Shown here in pieces: positions 11,202 through 20,520 of a DNA stretch of 64,000 nucleotides (the stretch's first letter is position 1; each line of letters opens with the position of its first letter). The notes beneath the pieces were generated by a model. The model was given only the letters and a program-made list of their open reading frames with translations, was not told the DNA's origin and searched no databases. The DNA comes from Candidatus Marithrix sp. GTDB lineage: Bacteria; Pseudomonadota; Gammaproteobacteria; Beggiatoales; Beggiatoaceae. The stretch lies in NCBI GenBank assembly GCA_016744775.1, contig JADGDS010000001.1, positions 161,628-225,627 of the forward strand, in the 5' to 3' direction. A program made the position numbers and the translations under genes.

Positions 11202-12299
11202 ATGTCAAATTCAAAAAAAATAATAGTAGGCATCTCCGGTGGCGTAGATTCTTCCGTCGTAGCTTTACTCCTAAAACAACAAGGCTATGATGTCGAAGCC
11301 TTATTTATGAAAAATTGGGAAGAAGATGATGATGATAACTATTGCAGTGCCGCTGAAGATTTAAAAGATGCACAAGCTGTATGTGATATTTTAGATATAC
11401 CATTACATACAGTCAATTTTGCCACTGAATATTGGGAAAATGTATTCGCTCATTGCCTAACCGAATATCAAGCAGGGCGTACACCTAATCCTGATATTTG
11501 GTGCAACCGCGAAATTAAATTTAAAGTATTCTTAGAATACGCGCTAAATTTAGGTGCCACAGCAATTGCAACTGGACATTATGCGCGTATAACTAACAAC
11601 AATGGCAATTATCAACTACTAAAAGGCTTAGACCCAAAAAAAGACCAAAGTTATTTCTTATATACATTAGGGCAACAACAATTATCACGTAGCTTATTTC
11701 CAATTGGAGAATTAGAAAAAACCACAGTACGCAACCTAGCAGCACAAGCAAATTTAATTACTCAAACTAAAAAAGATAGTACAGGAATTTGTTTCATTGG
11801 CGAACGCCCATTTAAAGAATTTCTATCACGCTTTTTGCCAGCACAACCCGGTAACATTGAAACACCAGAAGGGCAAGTTTTAGGGCGACATGATGGACTA
11901 ATGTATTATACACTTGGGCAGCGTCAAGGCTTAAACATAGGTGGGCAAACTCATGGCAATGGTCAAGCATGGTACGTAGTAGCCAAAGACATAGCAAAAA
12001 ACTTACTAATTGTAGGTCAAGGGCATGATCACCCATTATTATTTAGTAATAGCTTAACAGCTAATCAAATACACTGGATATCTGGAATTGCGCCACAAGT
12101 TGTTCCATTTCAATGTCGTGCTAAAACCCGCTATCGTCAAGCAGATCAAGACTGTACAATTATCAGTTTAGAAAATGATACTTGTAAAGTTATTTTCAAA
12201 CAAGCCCAAAGAGCAGTAACCCCCGGGCAATCCATTGTCTTTTATAATGAGGATGAATGTTTAGGCGGAGGCATTATAAATAAGCTTGAGCAATCTTAA
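11202..12299 (+). CDS. mnmA: tRNA-specific 2-thiouridylase MnmA
   Basis: This 365-residue protein is counted from the ATG at 11202, where family conservation starts. [12 protein letters not shown] (about 8-19) is the PP-loop for [15 protein letters not shown] carries the nucleophilic Cys, and [11 protein letters not shown] the second Cys that holds the persulfide. It 2-thiolates U34 of tRNA Lys, Glu and Gln, with sulfur coming through the Tus relay. The 3' end overlaps convergent hflD by 26 bases. In E. coli the two genes are adjacent in tandem. Confidence 0.97.
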   Translation: MSNSKKIIVGISGGVDSSVVALLLKQQGYDVEALFMKNWEEDDDDNYCSAAEDLKDAQAVCDILDIPLHTVNFATEYWENVFAHCLTEYQAGRTPNPDIWCNREIKFKVFLEYALNLGATAIATGHYARITNNNGNYQLLKGLDPKKDQSYFLYTLGQQQLSRSLFPIGELEKTTVRNLAAQANLITQTKKDSTGICFIGERPFKEFLSRFLPAQPGNIETPEGQVLGRHDGLMYYTLGQRQGLNIGGQTHGNGQAWYVVAKDIAKNLLIVGQGHDHPLLFSNSLTANQIHWISGIAPQVVPFQCRAKTRYRQADQDCTIISLENDTCKVIFKQAQRAVTPGQSIVFYNEDECLGGGIINKLEQS

Positions 12300-12879
12300 C
12301 CATTTTTTTTCGTGAAAAAATCAAATGCAAACGATTACCACCCATTTGTCGCCATAATACCCCTGAACGAATACCGGCGAATAATAACGCCCTAATTTTC
12401 TCAGCATTATTTGGATTTTCTAAAAACCGTCGTTCCCCATTGACTTTAATACGAAAATTAAATTTGCTTAAAGTATCAACATACAAATTAGCCAAATCTT
12501 TAATAATTTCAGGATCAGATAAAGCAAGAGTATCAGTTTTTGCTTTAGTAGCCTCAATACCGGTTTGTATTTTATCTAGCATCTCATTTTTTTTCATGAG
12601 CTTACGTTCCAAAATCATCATACCCAGCACATAATGCGTAATTTCTAAAGTGCGCTGAGTTCCACTTCCTAATTGCTGAGACAAAGTGTACAAACCTGTT
12701 TTTAAACCAGATAATTGACCATAAACATCTTCAATTGAAGAAGCATCAATTTTTAAAATACTATTTAAACTAGCCTCAAATGGTTCCTGATCTATCAAAC
12801 CTTTTCGAGCAATATCTCGAACCAATTTCGCGCTTTGATACATTCCAGCTAAGGCAAATGTACTATTTTCTATACTCAT
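12274..12879 (-). CDS. hflD: High frequency lysogenization protein HflD homologue
   Basis: This 201-residue all-alpha protein matches HflD features: [16 protein letters not shown] at the N-terminus, [12 protein letters not shown] (about 37-48), [10 protein letters not shown] (about 88-97) and the conserved end [24 protein letters not shown]. In E. coli HflD is a peripheral inner-membrane protein that modulates lambda CII. The general cellular role is not established. It is convergent with mnmA and overlaps its last 26 bases. Confidence 0.9.
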   Translation of the reverse strand: MSIENSTFALAGMYQSAKLVRDIARKGLIDQEPFEASLNSILKIDASSIEDVYGQLSGLKTGLYTLSQQLGSGTQRTLEITHYVLGMMILERKLMKKNEMLDKIQTGIEATKAKTDTLALSDPEIIKDLANLYVDTLSKFNFRIKVNGERRFLENPNNAEKIRALLFAGIRSGVLWRQMGGNRLHLIFSRKKMVKIAQAYL

Positions 12880-12951
12880 AAAGATTATAATAACTAGAAT
12901 TAGAATTAGAAATATGATTTATTATGGTGGAATGATAAGAATGCAAGGATT

Positions 12952-12973
12952 AGAACAGATTTACATCTGTTCT
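12952..12973 (-). terminator. Hairpin downstream of tmRNA
   Basis: A perfect 9-bp stem (AGAACAGAT / ATCTGTTCT, loop TTAC) lies 12 bases past the tmRNA CCA end on the minus strand. The following sequence is only weakly U-rich, so terminator function is probable rather than certain. Confidence 0.55.
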
Positions 12974-13001
12974 ATATATTTGAATGGTGGAGACGGCGGG
13001 A

Positions 13002-13647
13002 CAGTTACCCCATCATTTTCATGGTGGACTGGACTATTCCTTCATCTGGAGATATAGTATATTCTACTATACCCAACCAGAGGAGAGCGTTTATGGAAGA
13101 TGATATTTATACTGCTGGTTTATTTGATGGCGAAGGTACTGTAACCTTAGCAAAATCAAATAACACATTTCGTTATCCAGTAGTATCAGTTTCAAGTACT
13201 ACCATACATTTACTAGAGTTTCTTAAAACTCACTATGGTGGTCATATTAGTAAACATAAAATCTATAAAGACCATCATAAACAATCTTGGAGTTGGAAAT
13301 TAACTCATAATGCAGCACTGATTTTTTTAGAAAAGATATTACCTTATCTTAAAGAACCCGAAAAACAACGCCGCGCTTTACTTCTAACTCAAAATTACAA
13401 AAAAGTCACTCGTAGAAATGGTAAATACTCTAAACAACAACTACAAGCCAAACTGGCTTTTGAACAACAATTCTTCCATCCTAGTAGTTCATAAATATAA
13501 TATTCTTAGAACCCTATAAGTCTCTAGCGAGCTTACTTGTTTCCAATTCACTCGACGGCGTTAGCATATCTATCCATCCATTTAGACTTAGCCTTCACCG
13601 TTTGAGCTCTCTTTTCCTTTAGACATCACTGTCTAAGGCGACCTTTG
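13002..13647 (-). mobile_element. Group I intron in the tmRNA T-loop
   Basis: The 646-nt intron follows a U at the 5' exon end (CGAU) and ends in G (GTAACTG), as group I introns do. GUCG near its 5' end can pair with CGAU as P1, with a U-G wobble at the splice site. Core elements are visible: AGAGACTTAT (R-like) and GGAATAGTCC (S-like), whose GACTAT / ATAGTC segments form P7. The loop between them holds a homing endonuclease gene on the opposite strand. Group I introns at the tmRNA T-loop are known in other bacteria. The exact P-helices here were not folded. Confidence 0.9.
13093..13494 (+). CDS. LAGLIDADG homing endonuclease inside the tmRNA intron, antisense to it
   Basis: The ATG at 13093 follows a strong AGGAG ribosome site, giving 133 residues; the frame is open upstream to 13021 but that part is intron core. 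YTAGLFDGEGTVTLA (about 6-20) is a single LAGLIDADG-type motif, implying a homodimeric enzyme that would cut intron-less ssrA to drive intron homing. A second conserved patch is WSWKLTHNAALIFLEKILPYL. Unlike most intron-borne endonucleases it lies on the strand opposite to the host RNA, so it needs its own promoter. It looks intact. Confidence 0.9.
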   Translation: MEDDIYTAGLFDGEGTVTLAKSNNTFRYPVVSVSSTTIHLLEFLKTHYGGHISKHKIYKDHHKQSWSWKLTHNAALIFLEKILPYLKEPEKQRRALLLTQNYKKVTRRNGKYSKQQLQAKLAFEQQFFHPSSS

Positions 13648-14035
13648 ATCGAACCCGCGTCCGCAAGTCCTCCGCCCTTAGCTCATTTACATGTTTAGCC
13701 TAATCTTTAATTTAACCATTATTTATCCGATAGGCAGGATAAATTAACGGTGAGCCCAGTTAAATTTAATAGAAAAACCCTGAACATATTTTTCTACGAT
13801 CTTGTTAAATTTGACCCCTGAATGTCTAAAAACAACTTAAACTCTGAGCGTACAAGCACAATCTCAGTCAGAGGCTAGCTACCTAAGCAGCTAGAGCGTA
13901 GATATCGTCGTTGGCGATTATCATTGTTTTGCGACTGTATTTACGAGGTATGTCGCTCCTCGACATGCACTTCAGGTTTTGTAACCCGCGTCGAAACCTT
14001 GACGTCCCCTGCAAGGATTTACAACCTAACTACTC

Positions 14036-14064
14036 ATTATACCATCACAATATAAATATATCAA
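14036..14064 (-). promoter_or_regulatory. Sigma-70 promoter of tmRNA
   Basis: On the minus strand TTGATA (14064-14059) and TATAAT (14041-14036) are spaced 17 bases apart, ending 26 bases before the mature tmRNA 5' end. This predicts a short leader removed by RNase P. Confidence 0.8.
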
Positions 14065-14065
14065 G

Positions 14066-14329
14066 CTATAAAACCATTTTTATTTTTTCATGTTGATTAA
14101 GTTCCGCATATAAAGCCTCTAATTGATTACGACTTTCAGCAGTAAAAGTCACTGTAACTGACATATATGTTCCACCACTACTAGTGCGTGTATGAACACA
14201 GCCTTCTGTTAAATCTTGGCAATGGCGACGCACAATTTCCACAACTAACAGATCAAAATCTGCTGATACCATTCCCATGACTTTAACCGGAAATTCACAA
14301 GGATATAATTCATCATTATTTTTATCCAT
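14066..14329 (-). CDS. YbeD-like (DUF493) small protein
   Basis: This 87-residue ACT-like protein has FPVKVMGMV at the N-terminus, TSSGGTYMSVTVTFTAES in the middle and a final LYAEL...KMVL, matching the YbeD family. YbeD folds like allosteric regulatory domains and often lies beside lipoate genes, but no lip genes are here. The gene reads away from the divergent cyclophilin gene, and its 3' end meets the tmRNA promoter. Confidence 0.85.
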   Translation of the reverse strand: MDKNNDELYPCEFPVKVMGMVSADFDLLVVEIVRRHCQDLTEGCVHTRTSSGGTYMSVTVTFTAESRNQLEALYAELNQHEKIKMVL

Positions 14330-14371
14330 TATTTGTATATAATCCCTCTTTTACTTTTTTTGGAAATTTAA

Positions 14372-14935
14372 ATGAAACTTATTATTAGTATATCTTTATT
14401 TTTATTATTAAGCATTCAAAACAGCTATGCTGCAAATACTAAAGTCAACATGAAGACCAATTTTGGTTCGATTATTATCGAATTAAATGATGAAAAGGCA
14501 CCTAAGACTGTTGCGAATTTTTTACGTTATGTAAAAGAAGGTTTTTATGACGGTATGATATTTCATCGCGTTATTGGTAATTTTATGATTCAAGGCGGTG
14601 GTTTTACAACTGATTTTACAAAAAAGACTACACACGAAACAATTCGTAATGAAGCAAATAATGGGCTAAAAAATCTTAGAGGCACAATTGCAATGGCACG
14701 CACTTCTGATCCACATTCAGCTACTGCGCAATTTTTTATTAATGTCAAAAACAATAAGTTTCTGAATTATAGAACCTCTGATATTTGGGGATGGGGTTAT
14801 GCGGTATTTGGTAAAGTAACTAAAGAAAGCATGAAGGTTGTTAATAAAATTAAACGGTTAAAAACAGGAAATCGTGGCAGATACCAAAATGTACCATTAC
14901 AAAATGTAATTATAGAAAAAATTACAATTATGTAA
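14372..14935 (+). CDS. Periplasmic cyclophilin-type peptidyl-prolyl isomerase
   Basis: This 187-residue protein has a signal peptide ending at SYAA (about 18-21), followed by a single cyclophilin domain. [31 protein letters not shown], the catalytic-site segment [19 protein letters not shown] and AVFGKV are typical. The signal peptide points to a PpiA-like periplasmic foldase. A rho-independent terminator follows immediately. Confidence 0.94.
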   Translation: MKLIISISLFLLLSIQNSYAANTKVNMKTNFGSIIIELNDEKAPKTVANFLRYVKEGFYDGMIFHRVIGNFMIQGGGFTTDFTKKTTHETIRNEANNGLKNLRGTIAMARTSDPHSATAQFFINVKNNKFLNYRTSDIWGWGYAVFGKVTKESMKVVNKIKRLKTGNRGRYQNVPLQNVIIEKITIM

Positions 14936-14943
14936 ATCGGTAG

Positions 14944-14969
14944 GGGCAATCCTTTATGGTTGCCCTTTT
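14944..14969 (+). terminator. Rho-independent terminator of the cyclophilin gene
   Basis: The stem GGGCAA / TTGCCC with a 10-base loop is followed by TTTT, 9 bases after the stop codon. Confidence 0.85.
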
Positions 14970-14973
14970 AAAA

Positions 14974-15567
14974 CTATAAAGATGCTAAATCTAATGAATT
15001 TAAACTAGGTTGATATTTTAATACCAAAGAATTCATTTCTTTGATAAATTTTTTAAAACCTACCATCATCTTAGTATTTTGACATAAAAGATTACCCGGA
15101 ATTGTAAAACTATTTTCTTCTTTTGTATTTGATTTCACATAAAATCTAACATTATTACGATTACAAGTTTTATTTGATTGAGCTGATGGTAATTCTTTCT
15201 GGTTTTGTAAAAAAATTTTTAATCCATGACTATAACGATTAAGATATTTTAAATCTGATACAGAAAATTCTTTTTTCCAAGATTTTTCTATTTTTTTAAA
15301 CGCGCTTTCTCCCCATATTTTTTTTACATCATCAACCTTATATGATGCCACTACAATTTTTTTTGTATATGATATATATGGTTTTTTTTCATTAGTTATA
15401 CTTATAATAGTATGAATTGGAAATCGCTTAGTTTGATCTAATTCTATCATTGTAATTTCACTTAGATTTAGATAATTATTATGACTACTTCTACTATTCA
15501 AGTTTGATTCAGGCGTAGTACATGCCGTTACTAAGGTTAATATAATTAGTGAGTTAAATATTTTCAT
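14974..15567 (-). CDS. Hypothetical lipoprotein
   Basis: This 197-residue protein has a lipoprotein signal (LTLVTAC, Cys at about 16). No domain is recognised. The mature part is basic, has a conserved-looking TIISITNEK segment near 55 and two Cys (in NKTCNRNN and NLLCQN), and ends in a Leu/Ser-rich tail. It is the last gene of a four-gene minus-strand operon with a LEA-like lipoprotein and a pseudopilin, three bases after the LEA gene. An envelope role is inferred from context only. Confidence 0.75.
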   Translation of the reverse strand: MKIFNSLIILTLVTACTTPESNLNSRSSHNNYLNLSEITMIELDQTKRFPIHTIISITNEKKPYISYTKKIVVASYKVDDVKKIWGESAFKKIEKSWKKEFSVSDLKYLNRYSHGLKIFLQNQKELPSAQSNKTCNRNNVRFYVKSNTKEENSFTIPGNLLCQNTKMMVGFKKFIKEMNSLVLKYQPSLNSLDLASL

Positions 15568-15570
15568 TTT

Positions 15571-16041
15571 TTATTCTCCGTTACTAATAGGAATATCACC
15601 ACGATATTCAAAAGGAATTTTAAATTCTGAATTAACGACATTCATGTTACCCAATAGACGATAATTCAATTGACGATTAAAAACAGAGCTTATATCATGC
15701 CACTCACCTATAATTTTCATTAAATTACTTACCACATTAATTTCAATGGTTTGTTCACCTAATGCTGCAATGGTAAGAGGCTGATTAGTGCTGCCCTGTG
15801 TAAATTCCTTATCATTTAAAAGTAATTTATAATCCATACCAATTAATGGTAATGGAAAAGGATTGGGATTGTTTAGGCTTAGCTTCAGTTTATAACTTTG
15901 TTCAGTTAAACCTAATTTCATAACTCTAAAATCTGTTAAACGAACTTTTGGGGTAAGTTGTTGTAAAGGCATATTGGCACAAGCAATTAATACACTTATA
16001 AATACTGATATTATGCCAACTTTATATAATTTATATTTCAT
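15571..16041 (-). CDS. LEA type-2 / WHy-domain lipoprotein
   Basis: This 156-residue protein has a lipoprotein signal (SVLIAC, Cys at about 21). The mature part is a single beta-sandwich resembling LEA14/WHy proteins: LTDFRVMKLGL, YKLKLSLNNPNPFPLPL (the NPNPFPLP signature) and YKLLLNDKEFTQG. Bacterial members are envelope lipoproteins of poorly known function. The start overlaps the pseudopilin stop by ATGA, so the two are translationally coupled. Confidence 0.82.
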   Translation of the reverse strand: MKYKLYKVGIISVFISVLIACANMPLQQLTPKVRLTDFRVMKLGLTEQSYKLKLSLNNPNPFPLPLIGMDYKLLLNDKEFTQGSTNQPLTIAALGEQTIEINVVSNLMKIIGEWHDISSVFNRQLNYRLLGNMNVVNSEFKIPFEYRGDIPISNGE

Positions 16042-16640
16042 AATAAATATTCAATTAATATATTTCTGGATATGTATATTAAAATATCGTCAAAATAATT
16101 TTTCTGATATTGGTCATATACATAGGTTTTCTTTAAAAGATTGGAATTATCATCATCTGCAATTCCATTACTACCAACTGAAAAAATTATAGCGGCAACA
16201 CGAGAATCACCAGATTTGACAGTTAAATAATTGCCCTGCTTATCTCTAACTCTTAAACCGCTGCCACCGCCTATTATGCCAAAAATTTTTTTAAAATCCA
16301 ATGGCATTTTAGAATATTCTGTTTCTACTCGATAACGAAAATAATTACCCCACTGATCATAGCTGTTTACTCCTAAATCTGCCCAAGCTAAATAAGCTTC
16401 TTTACCATTGAGCTTTTTATCTTGTATTCCAGTTTCTGGATTTGAGGCAGGATAGGGTAAATGCCCATGAATAGCAGCAAAACCTAAAAGTGCGTCTTCA
16501 ATTTCAATTAAAGTAGTTTTGGTATCTTGAATCTTTTCCCATTCTTTTTGTGCAGAAATTAAGCTTAATATGTTAGTCATTAATAAACTTATAACAAATA
16601 ATACTACTACTACTTCAATTAAACTAAAGCCTTTCTGCAC
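16038..16640 (-). CDS. Type II/IV secretion pseudopilin-like protein
   Basis: This 200-residue protein begins with MQKGFSLIEVVVVLFVISLL, a class III prepilin signal with G/F cleavage by a prepilin peptidase, Glu at mature position 5 and a hydrophobic helix. The globular part has HGHLPYPASN and a Gly-rich GGGSGLRVRD segment, and lacks a paired-Cys end. It probably joins a type II secretion or type IV pilus fibre as a minor subunit. No other secretion gene is in the window. Confidence 0.85.
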   Translation of the reverse strand: MQKGFSLIEVVVVLFVISLLMTNILSLISAQKEWEKIQDTKTTLIEIEDALLGFAAIHGHLPYPASNPETGIQDKKLNGKEAYLAWADLGVNSYDQWGNYFRYRVETEYSKMPLDFKKIFGIIGGGSGLRVRDKQGNYLTVKSGDSRVAAIIFSVGSNGIADDDNSNLLKKTYVYDQYQKNYFDDILIYISRNILIEYLL

Positions 16641-16642
16641 TA

Positions 16643-16909
16643 TTAACTACGCTGAAATTGAGTAATTGGTACTACTTTAGGCTGTTCATCACTAAAATGT
16701 GGGCGTTCTTTTGCCAAACCCTTATCTTCAGCTAATTCTTGTTCACGCGCTGTTATTAAGGCTAAACACATGCGTACATCTTTCACAGTAGCTTCTGTTA
16801 AAGGATACACTGTACCGGGTTCTGGTGTAATTTCCCGAATTATATTACTTAATGTCTTACGCATAGAAACCATAATTTGTTGTTCTTTTGATAAATCACT
16901 GAAACTCAT
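16643..16909 (-). CDS. Small hypothetical protein upstream of the pseudopilin gene
   Basis: The ATG at 16909 lies 9 bases after an AAAGG ribosome site, giving 88 residues; a GTG two codons earlier is possible. No known domain is recognised. The sequence is soluble and helical, with SKEQQIMVSMRKTLSNIIREITPEPG and a C-terminal KVVPITQF. It is separated from the pseudopilin gene by two bases and is the first gene of the operon. Confidence 0.7.
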   Translation of the reverse strand: MSFSDLSKEQQIMVSMRKTLSNIIREITPEPGTVYPLTEATVKDVRMCLALITAREQELAEDKGLAKERPHFSDEQPKVVPITQFQRS

Positions 16910-16988
16910 ATACACATACCTTTATTTAAAATCTTATAGCCTACCATATGATAAACTCTTGACTCAAATTTTTATCAACTAAAATAAT

Positions 16989-19079
16989 ATGATGTCATTA
17001 GAAAACTTTGGTGAGGAACAGATTTATAATTTTGAACGCATTGGTAGCTTTGGTAGGTTTTATAGCGGCGCATCTTTTCCTATTGAATATATTATGACCA
17101 CTTTTTCCGCCGCTGAATTATCAGAATTAAGCTTTGCCAGAGATATTCACCCCGAAAAAATTGATTTTGAACTATTGATGCAGCGTGATATTGACGAAGA
17201 AAGAATTCGTCTTGAAATGGAACCCTATTTAAATCCAGATATTAATAAATTAACAGCTACAGAAATTCGCGCACGCTCAGTTTTCTTTCCACCATTACTT
17301 GCCGCTATTGTACCTAGTAAAGGCAAAACTATGGATGCTTATTATACTGATGAACAAATAATCCCTGATGACGATAAACATATTATTAGAGAATGGAAAG
17401 GTTTATTTAAACTGACTTATTTTGTAAGTAATAACCCACATGCTTACAAACTATCAGAAACTATGAGTGTTCAATCTGAACCAGTTAAATTGGAAATTAG
17501 AATTTCTAAAGGTAATGAATATGGTGGAAAATTAGTTGTTATTGATGGGCAACATCGACTTTTTACTTTGAACAAAGTTTATGATAATCATCCTGAACTC
17601 TTAGAAAATATTGGTATTCCTGTTTGTATATTATTTGCTCCTAATGCTACCGCAAAAAAAAATAAGGAATCTGCTCCTTATAGAATTCCTACTGTGCCTG
17701 AAGTTTTTCGTCATCTATTCGTGGATGTTAATAATACAGCTAAACAAGTAGGTGGACATTTTAATATTCTATTATCAGATGATACCATTGCTACGATTGC
17801 TTGTCGTAAATTTTGTGATTTTATTCTGAATAAACGTGGCATAGATGCTTTAGCTGTTATTGAATGGAATAGTAAATCTAAAAAAGATTGTACCAAAATA
17901 GCCCGCTTTTATTCTATAAGCAATATCGGTATCATCAATAAAGCTTTAGATGACAGTTTTACTAATCGCAAATTATTAAGCAAATACCTTTTAAATCTTG
18001 ATAGCGTCAAAGATGAACTTTATCCAAATGGAGAAGAAGATGATGAAATCATGTTGGATTATCCGCTTGTTCAATGGAATAAATTTTCTATTACTCAAAA
18101 AAATATTCTTGAAAATCAAGTTCAAAAGTATTTAATTCCTTGTTTAGAAAAAATATTTTTTGAAACTAATGAATTTAAAACTGCCTTTGAAATTTTTAAT
18201 AAAGCTTTAAAGAAACTAAAAAAATTAGCCGCTAGTGAACAAGCCGATGCTATTGAAGCACGGCAAGTGCTGAATCAAATTTTAGATTATATGCCGATTA
18301 GTGAAGGTAAATCATTTGAAAGTGCGCGTTTAGTATATAGAAATTTTGAAAGTAGTGTGAAATTAAAAAAAGATGAACAGGTTTCTACAATATTACAATA
18401 TGCCTTATTTCAAAGGGCAATTATTGAGACATGGGCACAAATATTAGATATTGCTCGCACTTATGTTGCTAATCCACGCGATGTCACTCAAGGCTTTGTG
18501 AAATTATTAGATATAGCATTAGCAGAACAAGGTAAATTTTTTAGTTTTGATCAACTTTATATGCAAAATACTGTTTTTATCGGTTCACAAATCATAGTTA
18601 GGCAAGATACCCGTAAAGTTTTAACTCAGTTATTAATGACTCATTTGGCTATTGCTTTTAATAGTCAACAAGTAGCGGCTGAAATGGATGTAGCAGATGA
18701 TAAATTTCAAAAGCTAGTAGAAAAATTATTGAAAAAAGGGCGAACAGTGGTTGCAGAATTTCCTAAATATTATGAAATGGCTCGCAAACGAATTTTTAAA
18801 ACTAATTATCGAGTCTATATTTCAATTAGTGGTGAAGAACGCGCTGAATTAGCAAAAGCTGAAGCAGAACAAAAACATCATTTGCAAGAAGTTAAAGAAA
18901 AAAGACGCGCCAAAAAAGATGTATCAGATCATTTTGATATATTAATACATGAACATATAAAAACAGATATAGAATTTGCTAATTTAGCCCTTAAAAATGT
19001 GCTGGAAGCAAATGATACGATTAATATTGCATCGCAGATTAAAGAATCTATGACTGTTTATAATGTTAAATATAGGTAA
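16989..19079 (+). CDS. DGQHR-domain (DndB-related) protein
   Basis: This 696-residue protein contains the signature VVIDGQHRLFTL (about 184-195) followed by FVDVNNTAKQV (about 237-247), both hallmarks of DGQHR/DndB-type proteins. The C-terminal third is helical with a charged coiled-coil stretch (about 610-650: AKAEAEQKHHLQEVKEKRRAK). DndB regulates phosphorothioate DNA modification, and other DGQHR proteins accompany restriction or defence genes. No dnd or restriction gene adjoins it here. Function is inferred from the motif only. Confidence 0.8.
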   Translation: MMSLENFGEEQIYNFERIGSFGRFYSGASFPIEYIMTTFSAAELSELSFARDIHPEKIDFELLMQRDIDEERIRLEMEPYLNPDINKLTATEIRARSVFFPPLLAAIVPSKGKTMDAYYTDEQIIPDDDKHIIREWKGLFKLTYFVSNNPHAYKLSETMSVQSEPVKLEIRISKGNEYGGKLVVIDGQHRLFTLNKVYDNHPELLENIGIPVCILFAPNATAKKNKESAPYRIPTVPEVFRHLFVDVNNTAKQVGGHFNILLSDDTIATIACRKFCDFILNKRGIDALAVIEWNSKSKKDCTKIARFYSISNIGIINKALDDSFTNRKLLSKYLLNLDSVKDELYPNGEEDDEIMLDYPLVQWNKFSITQKNILENQVQKYLIPCLEKIFFETNEFKTAFEIFNKALKKLKKLAASEQADAIEARQVLNQILDYMPISEGKSFESARLVYRNFESSVKLKKDEQVSTILQYALFQRAIIETWAQILDIARTYVANPRDVTQGFVKLLDIALAEQGKFFSFDQLYMQNTVFIGSQIIVRQDTRKVLTQLLMTHLAIAFNSQQVAAEMDVADDKFQKLVEKLLKKGRTVVAEFPKYYEMARKRIFKTNYRVYISISGEERAELAKAEAEQKHHLQEVKEKRRAKKDVSDHFDILIHEHIKTDIEFANLALKNVLEANDTINIASQIKESMTVYNVKYR

Positions 19080-19190
19080 ATAATTGAATGAAATTTTATA
19101 ATAATGATACTTAAATAAATTATTACAACGAATATTGTGAAGAAGTAGTTAGATTTTATAACTGTGGTTATCGCCAACCCTACAAGGCTT

Positions 19191-19303
19191 AATTGTCTGA
19201 ATCATAATTTACAGGATTTTAGGATTTACAGAATGATATTTTTCATGTTCACTTAACACATTCTGTTAATTCTTAAATTCTGTAAATCCTGATTCAGACA
19301 ATT
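19191..19303. repeat. Inverted-repeat element, ATTGTCTGAATC family
   Basis: The left end AATTGTCTGAATC and the right end GATTCAGACAATT are inverted copies, and inside them AATTTACAGGATTT faces AATCCTG with further TTACAGAAT / ATTCTGT pairing. No ORF is present. It occupies the gap upstream of coaBC and resembles a MITE unrelated to the CGTTCCCACGC family. The rest of 19080-19337 shows nothing recognisable. Confidence 0.75.
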
Positions 19304-19337
19304 AGATTTTATATTTTATTATTAATCAGCAGCAAAA

Positions 19338-20516
19338 ATGAATAATCTAAAAAACAAACAAATCCTTTTAGGCATTACCGGCGGCATTGCCGCTTATAAA
19401 TCCGCTGATTTAGTACGACGCTTAATTGAGCAAGATGCTGAAGTACAGGTAGTTATGACTGAAACCGCTACTAAGTTTATTAGTACTTTGACTTTAGAAG
19501 CTCTATCTGGAAAATCTGTCTATGTTGTACACGATGCAATGGCACATATTGATTTAGCGCGTTGGGCTGATATGGTTTTAATTGCCCCTGCTACCGCTAA
19601 TTTTTTAGCTAACTTGACTTATGGTCATGCTAATGATTTACTTAGTACACTCTGTTTAGCCACAGCCGCACCGATTGGCATAGCCCCAGCTATGAATCAA
19701 CAAATGTGGCACGCTGCTATTACTCAGGAAAATTGTCAGAAATTACAACAAAGAGGGGTTACAATTTTTGGACCAGCTATTGGTTCACAAGCTTGTGGTG
19801 ATGTGGGAGCGGGTAGAATGTTAGAATCGGTTGACTTAGTTGACGCTTTACAATTATTCTTTCAGCCAAAAGTTTTAAAAGCCAAAAAAATATTAATAAC
19901 CGCTGGACCAACTCGTGAACATATTGATCCTGTTAGATTTATTAGCAATCGTAGCTCAGGTAAAATGGGTTATGCGATTGCAGAAGCAGCATCAGCCGCT
20001 GGAGCTGATGTAACTTTAATAAGTGGTCCAGTATGTTTATCTCCACCAGCAGGAATAGAAACCATTTCTATCAACAGTGCCCAAGACATGTATGAAGCTG
20101 TAATGGCACACATTAAAAATACATATTTTTTTATTTCAACTGCCGCTGTATCCGACTACCGCCCAATTGAACAGGCAAAACAAAAAATCAAAAAAACAGC
20201 TACTACATTACAAATAAATTTAGAACCAACACCCGACATTCTAGCCAGTGTCAGCAAATTAGAGAAACCACCATTTACAGTAGGCTTTGCCGCTGAAACC
20301 AACAATTTAGTAGAATATGCCAAGAAAAAATTAGCGGCAAAAAAACTAGACATGATAGCCGCCAACCAAGTTGGTATTGAAGGCTTAGGTTTTGACAGCG
20401 AAGAAAATGCCCTATCCATATTTTGGAAAGACGGAGGGTTAGAATTAGCCCGTGCAAATAAAAAGATTTTAGCTCGACAATTAATTGAAGTGATTACTGA
20501 ACGTTTTAATTCTTAA
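19338..20516 (+). CDS. coaBC: Bifunctional phosphopantothenoylcysteine decarboxylase / phosphopantothenate-cysteine ligase
   Basis: This 392-residue protein has an N-terminal flavin decarboxylase domain (CoaC): GITGGIAAYKSADLVRRL, catalytic His in MAHIDLARWAD (about 72-82), APAMNQQMW (PxMNxxMW motif) and the flap Cys in QACGDVGAGRM. The C-terminal ligase domain (CoaB) has TAGPTREHIDPVRFISNRSSGKMG and a KIKK segment. It makes 4'-phosphopantetheine for coenzyme A. Full length. Confidence 0.97.
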   Translation: MNNLKNKQILLGITGGIAAYKSADLVRRLIEQDAEVQVVMTETATKFISTLTLEALSGKSVYVVHDAMAHIDLARWADMVLIAPATANFLANLTYGHANDLLSTLCLATAAPIGIAPAMNQQMWHAAITQENCQKLQQRGVTIFGPAIGSQACGDVGAGRMLESVDLVDALQLFFQPKVLKAKKILITAGPTREHIDPVRFISNRSSGKMGYAIAEAASAAGADVTLISGPVCLSPPAGIETISINSAQDMYEAVMAHIKNTYFFISTAAVSDYRPIEQAKQKIKKTATTLQINLEPTPDILASVSKLEKPPFTVGFAAETNNLVEYAKKKLAAKKLDMIAANQVGIEGLGFDSEENALSIFWKDGGLELARANKKILARQLIEVITERFNS

Positions 20517-20520
20517 TATA

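Larger units (their letters stand above)
12985..14009 (-). ncRNA. ssrA: tmRNA (SsrA), interrupted by a group I intron
   Basis: On the minus strand the gene begins GGGGACGTCAAGGTTTCGAC and ends GCCGTCTCCACCA. GGGGACG pairs with CGTCTCC to form the acceptor stem, and CCA is encoded. The tag frame resumes at GCC and reads ANDDIYALAA followed by TAG (bases about 13885-13918), very close to the E. coli tag ANDENYALAA. The T-arm stem GCGGG / CCCGC is split: exon 1 is 14009-13648 (362 nt) and exon 2 is 13001-12985 (17 nt). Joining them after TTCGAT restores a 7-base T-loop (TTCGATT). The product rescues stalled ribosomes with SmpB. Confidence 0.96.

Noticed and set aside
13911..14096. Plus-strand frame of 61 codons over the tmRNA 5' part
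   Set aside because: It lies antisense to the tmRNA tag and acceptor region and crosses the tmRNA promoter.
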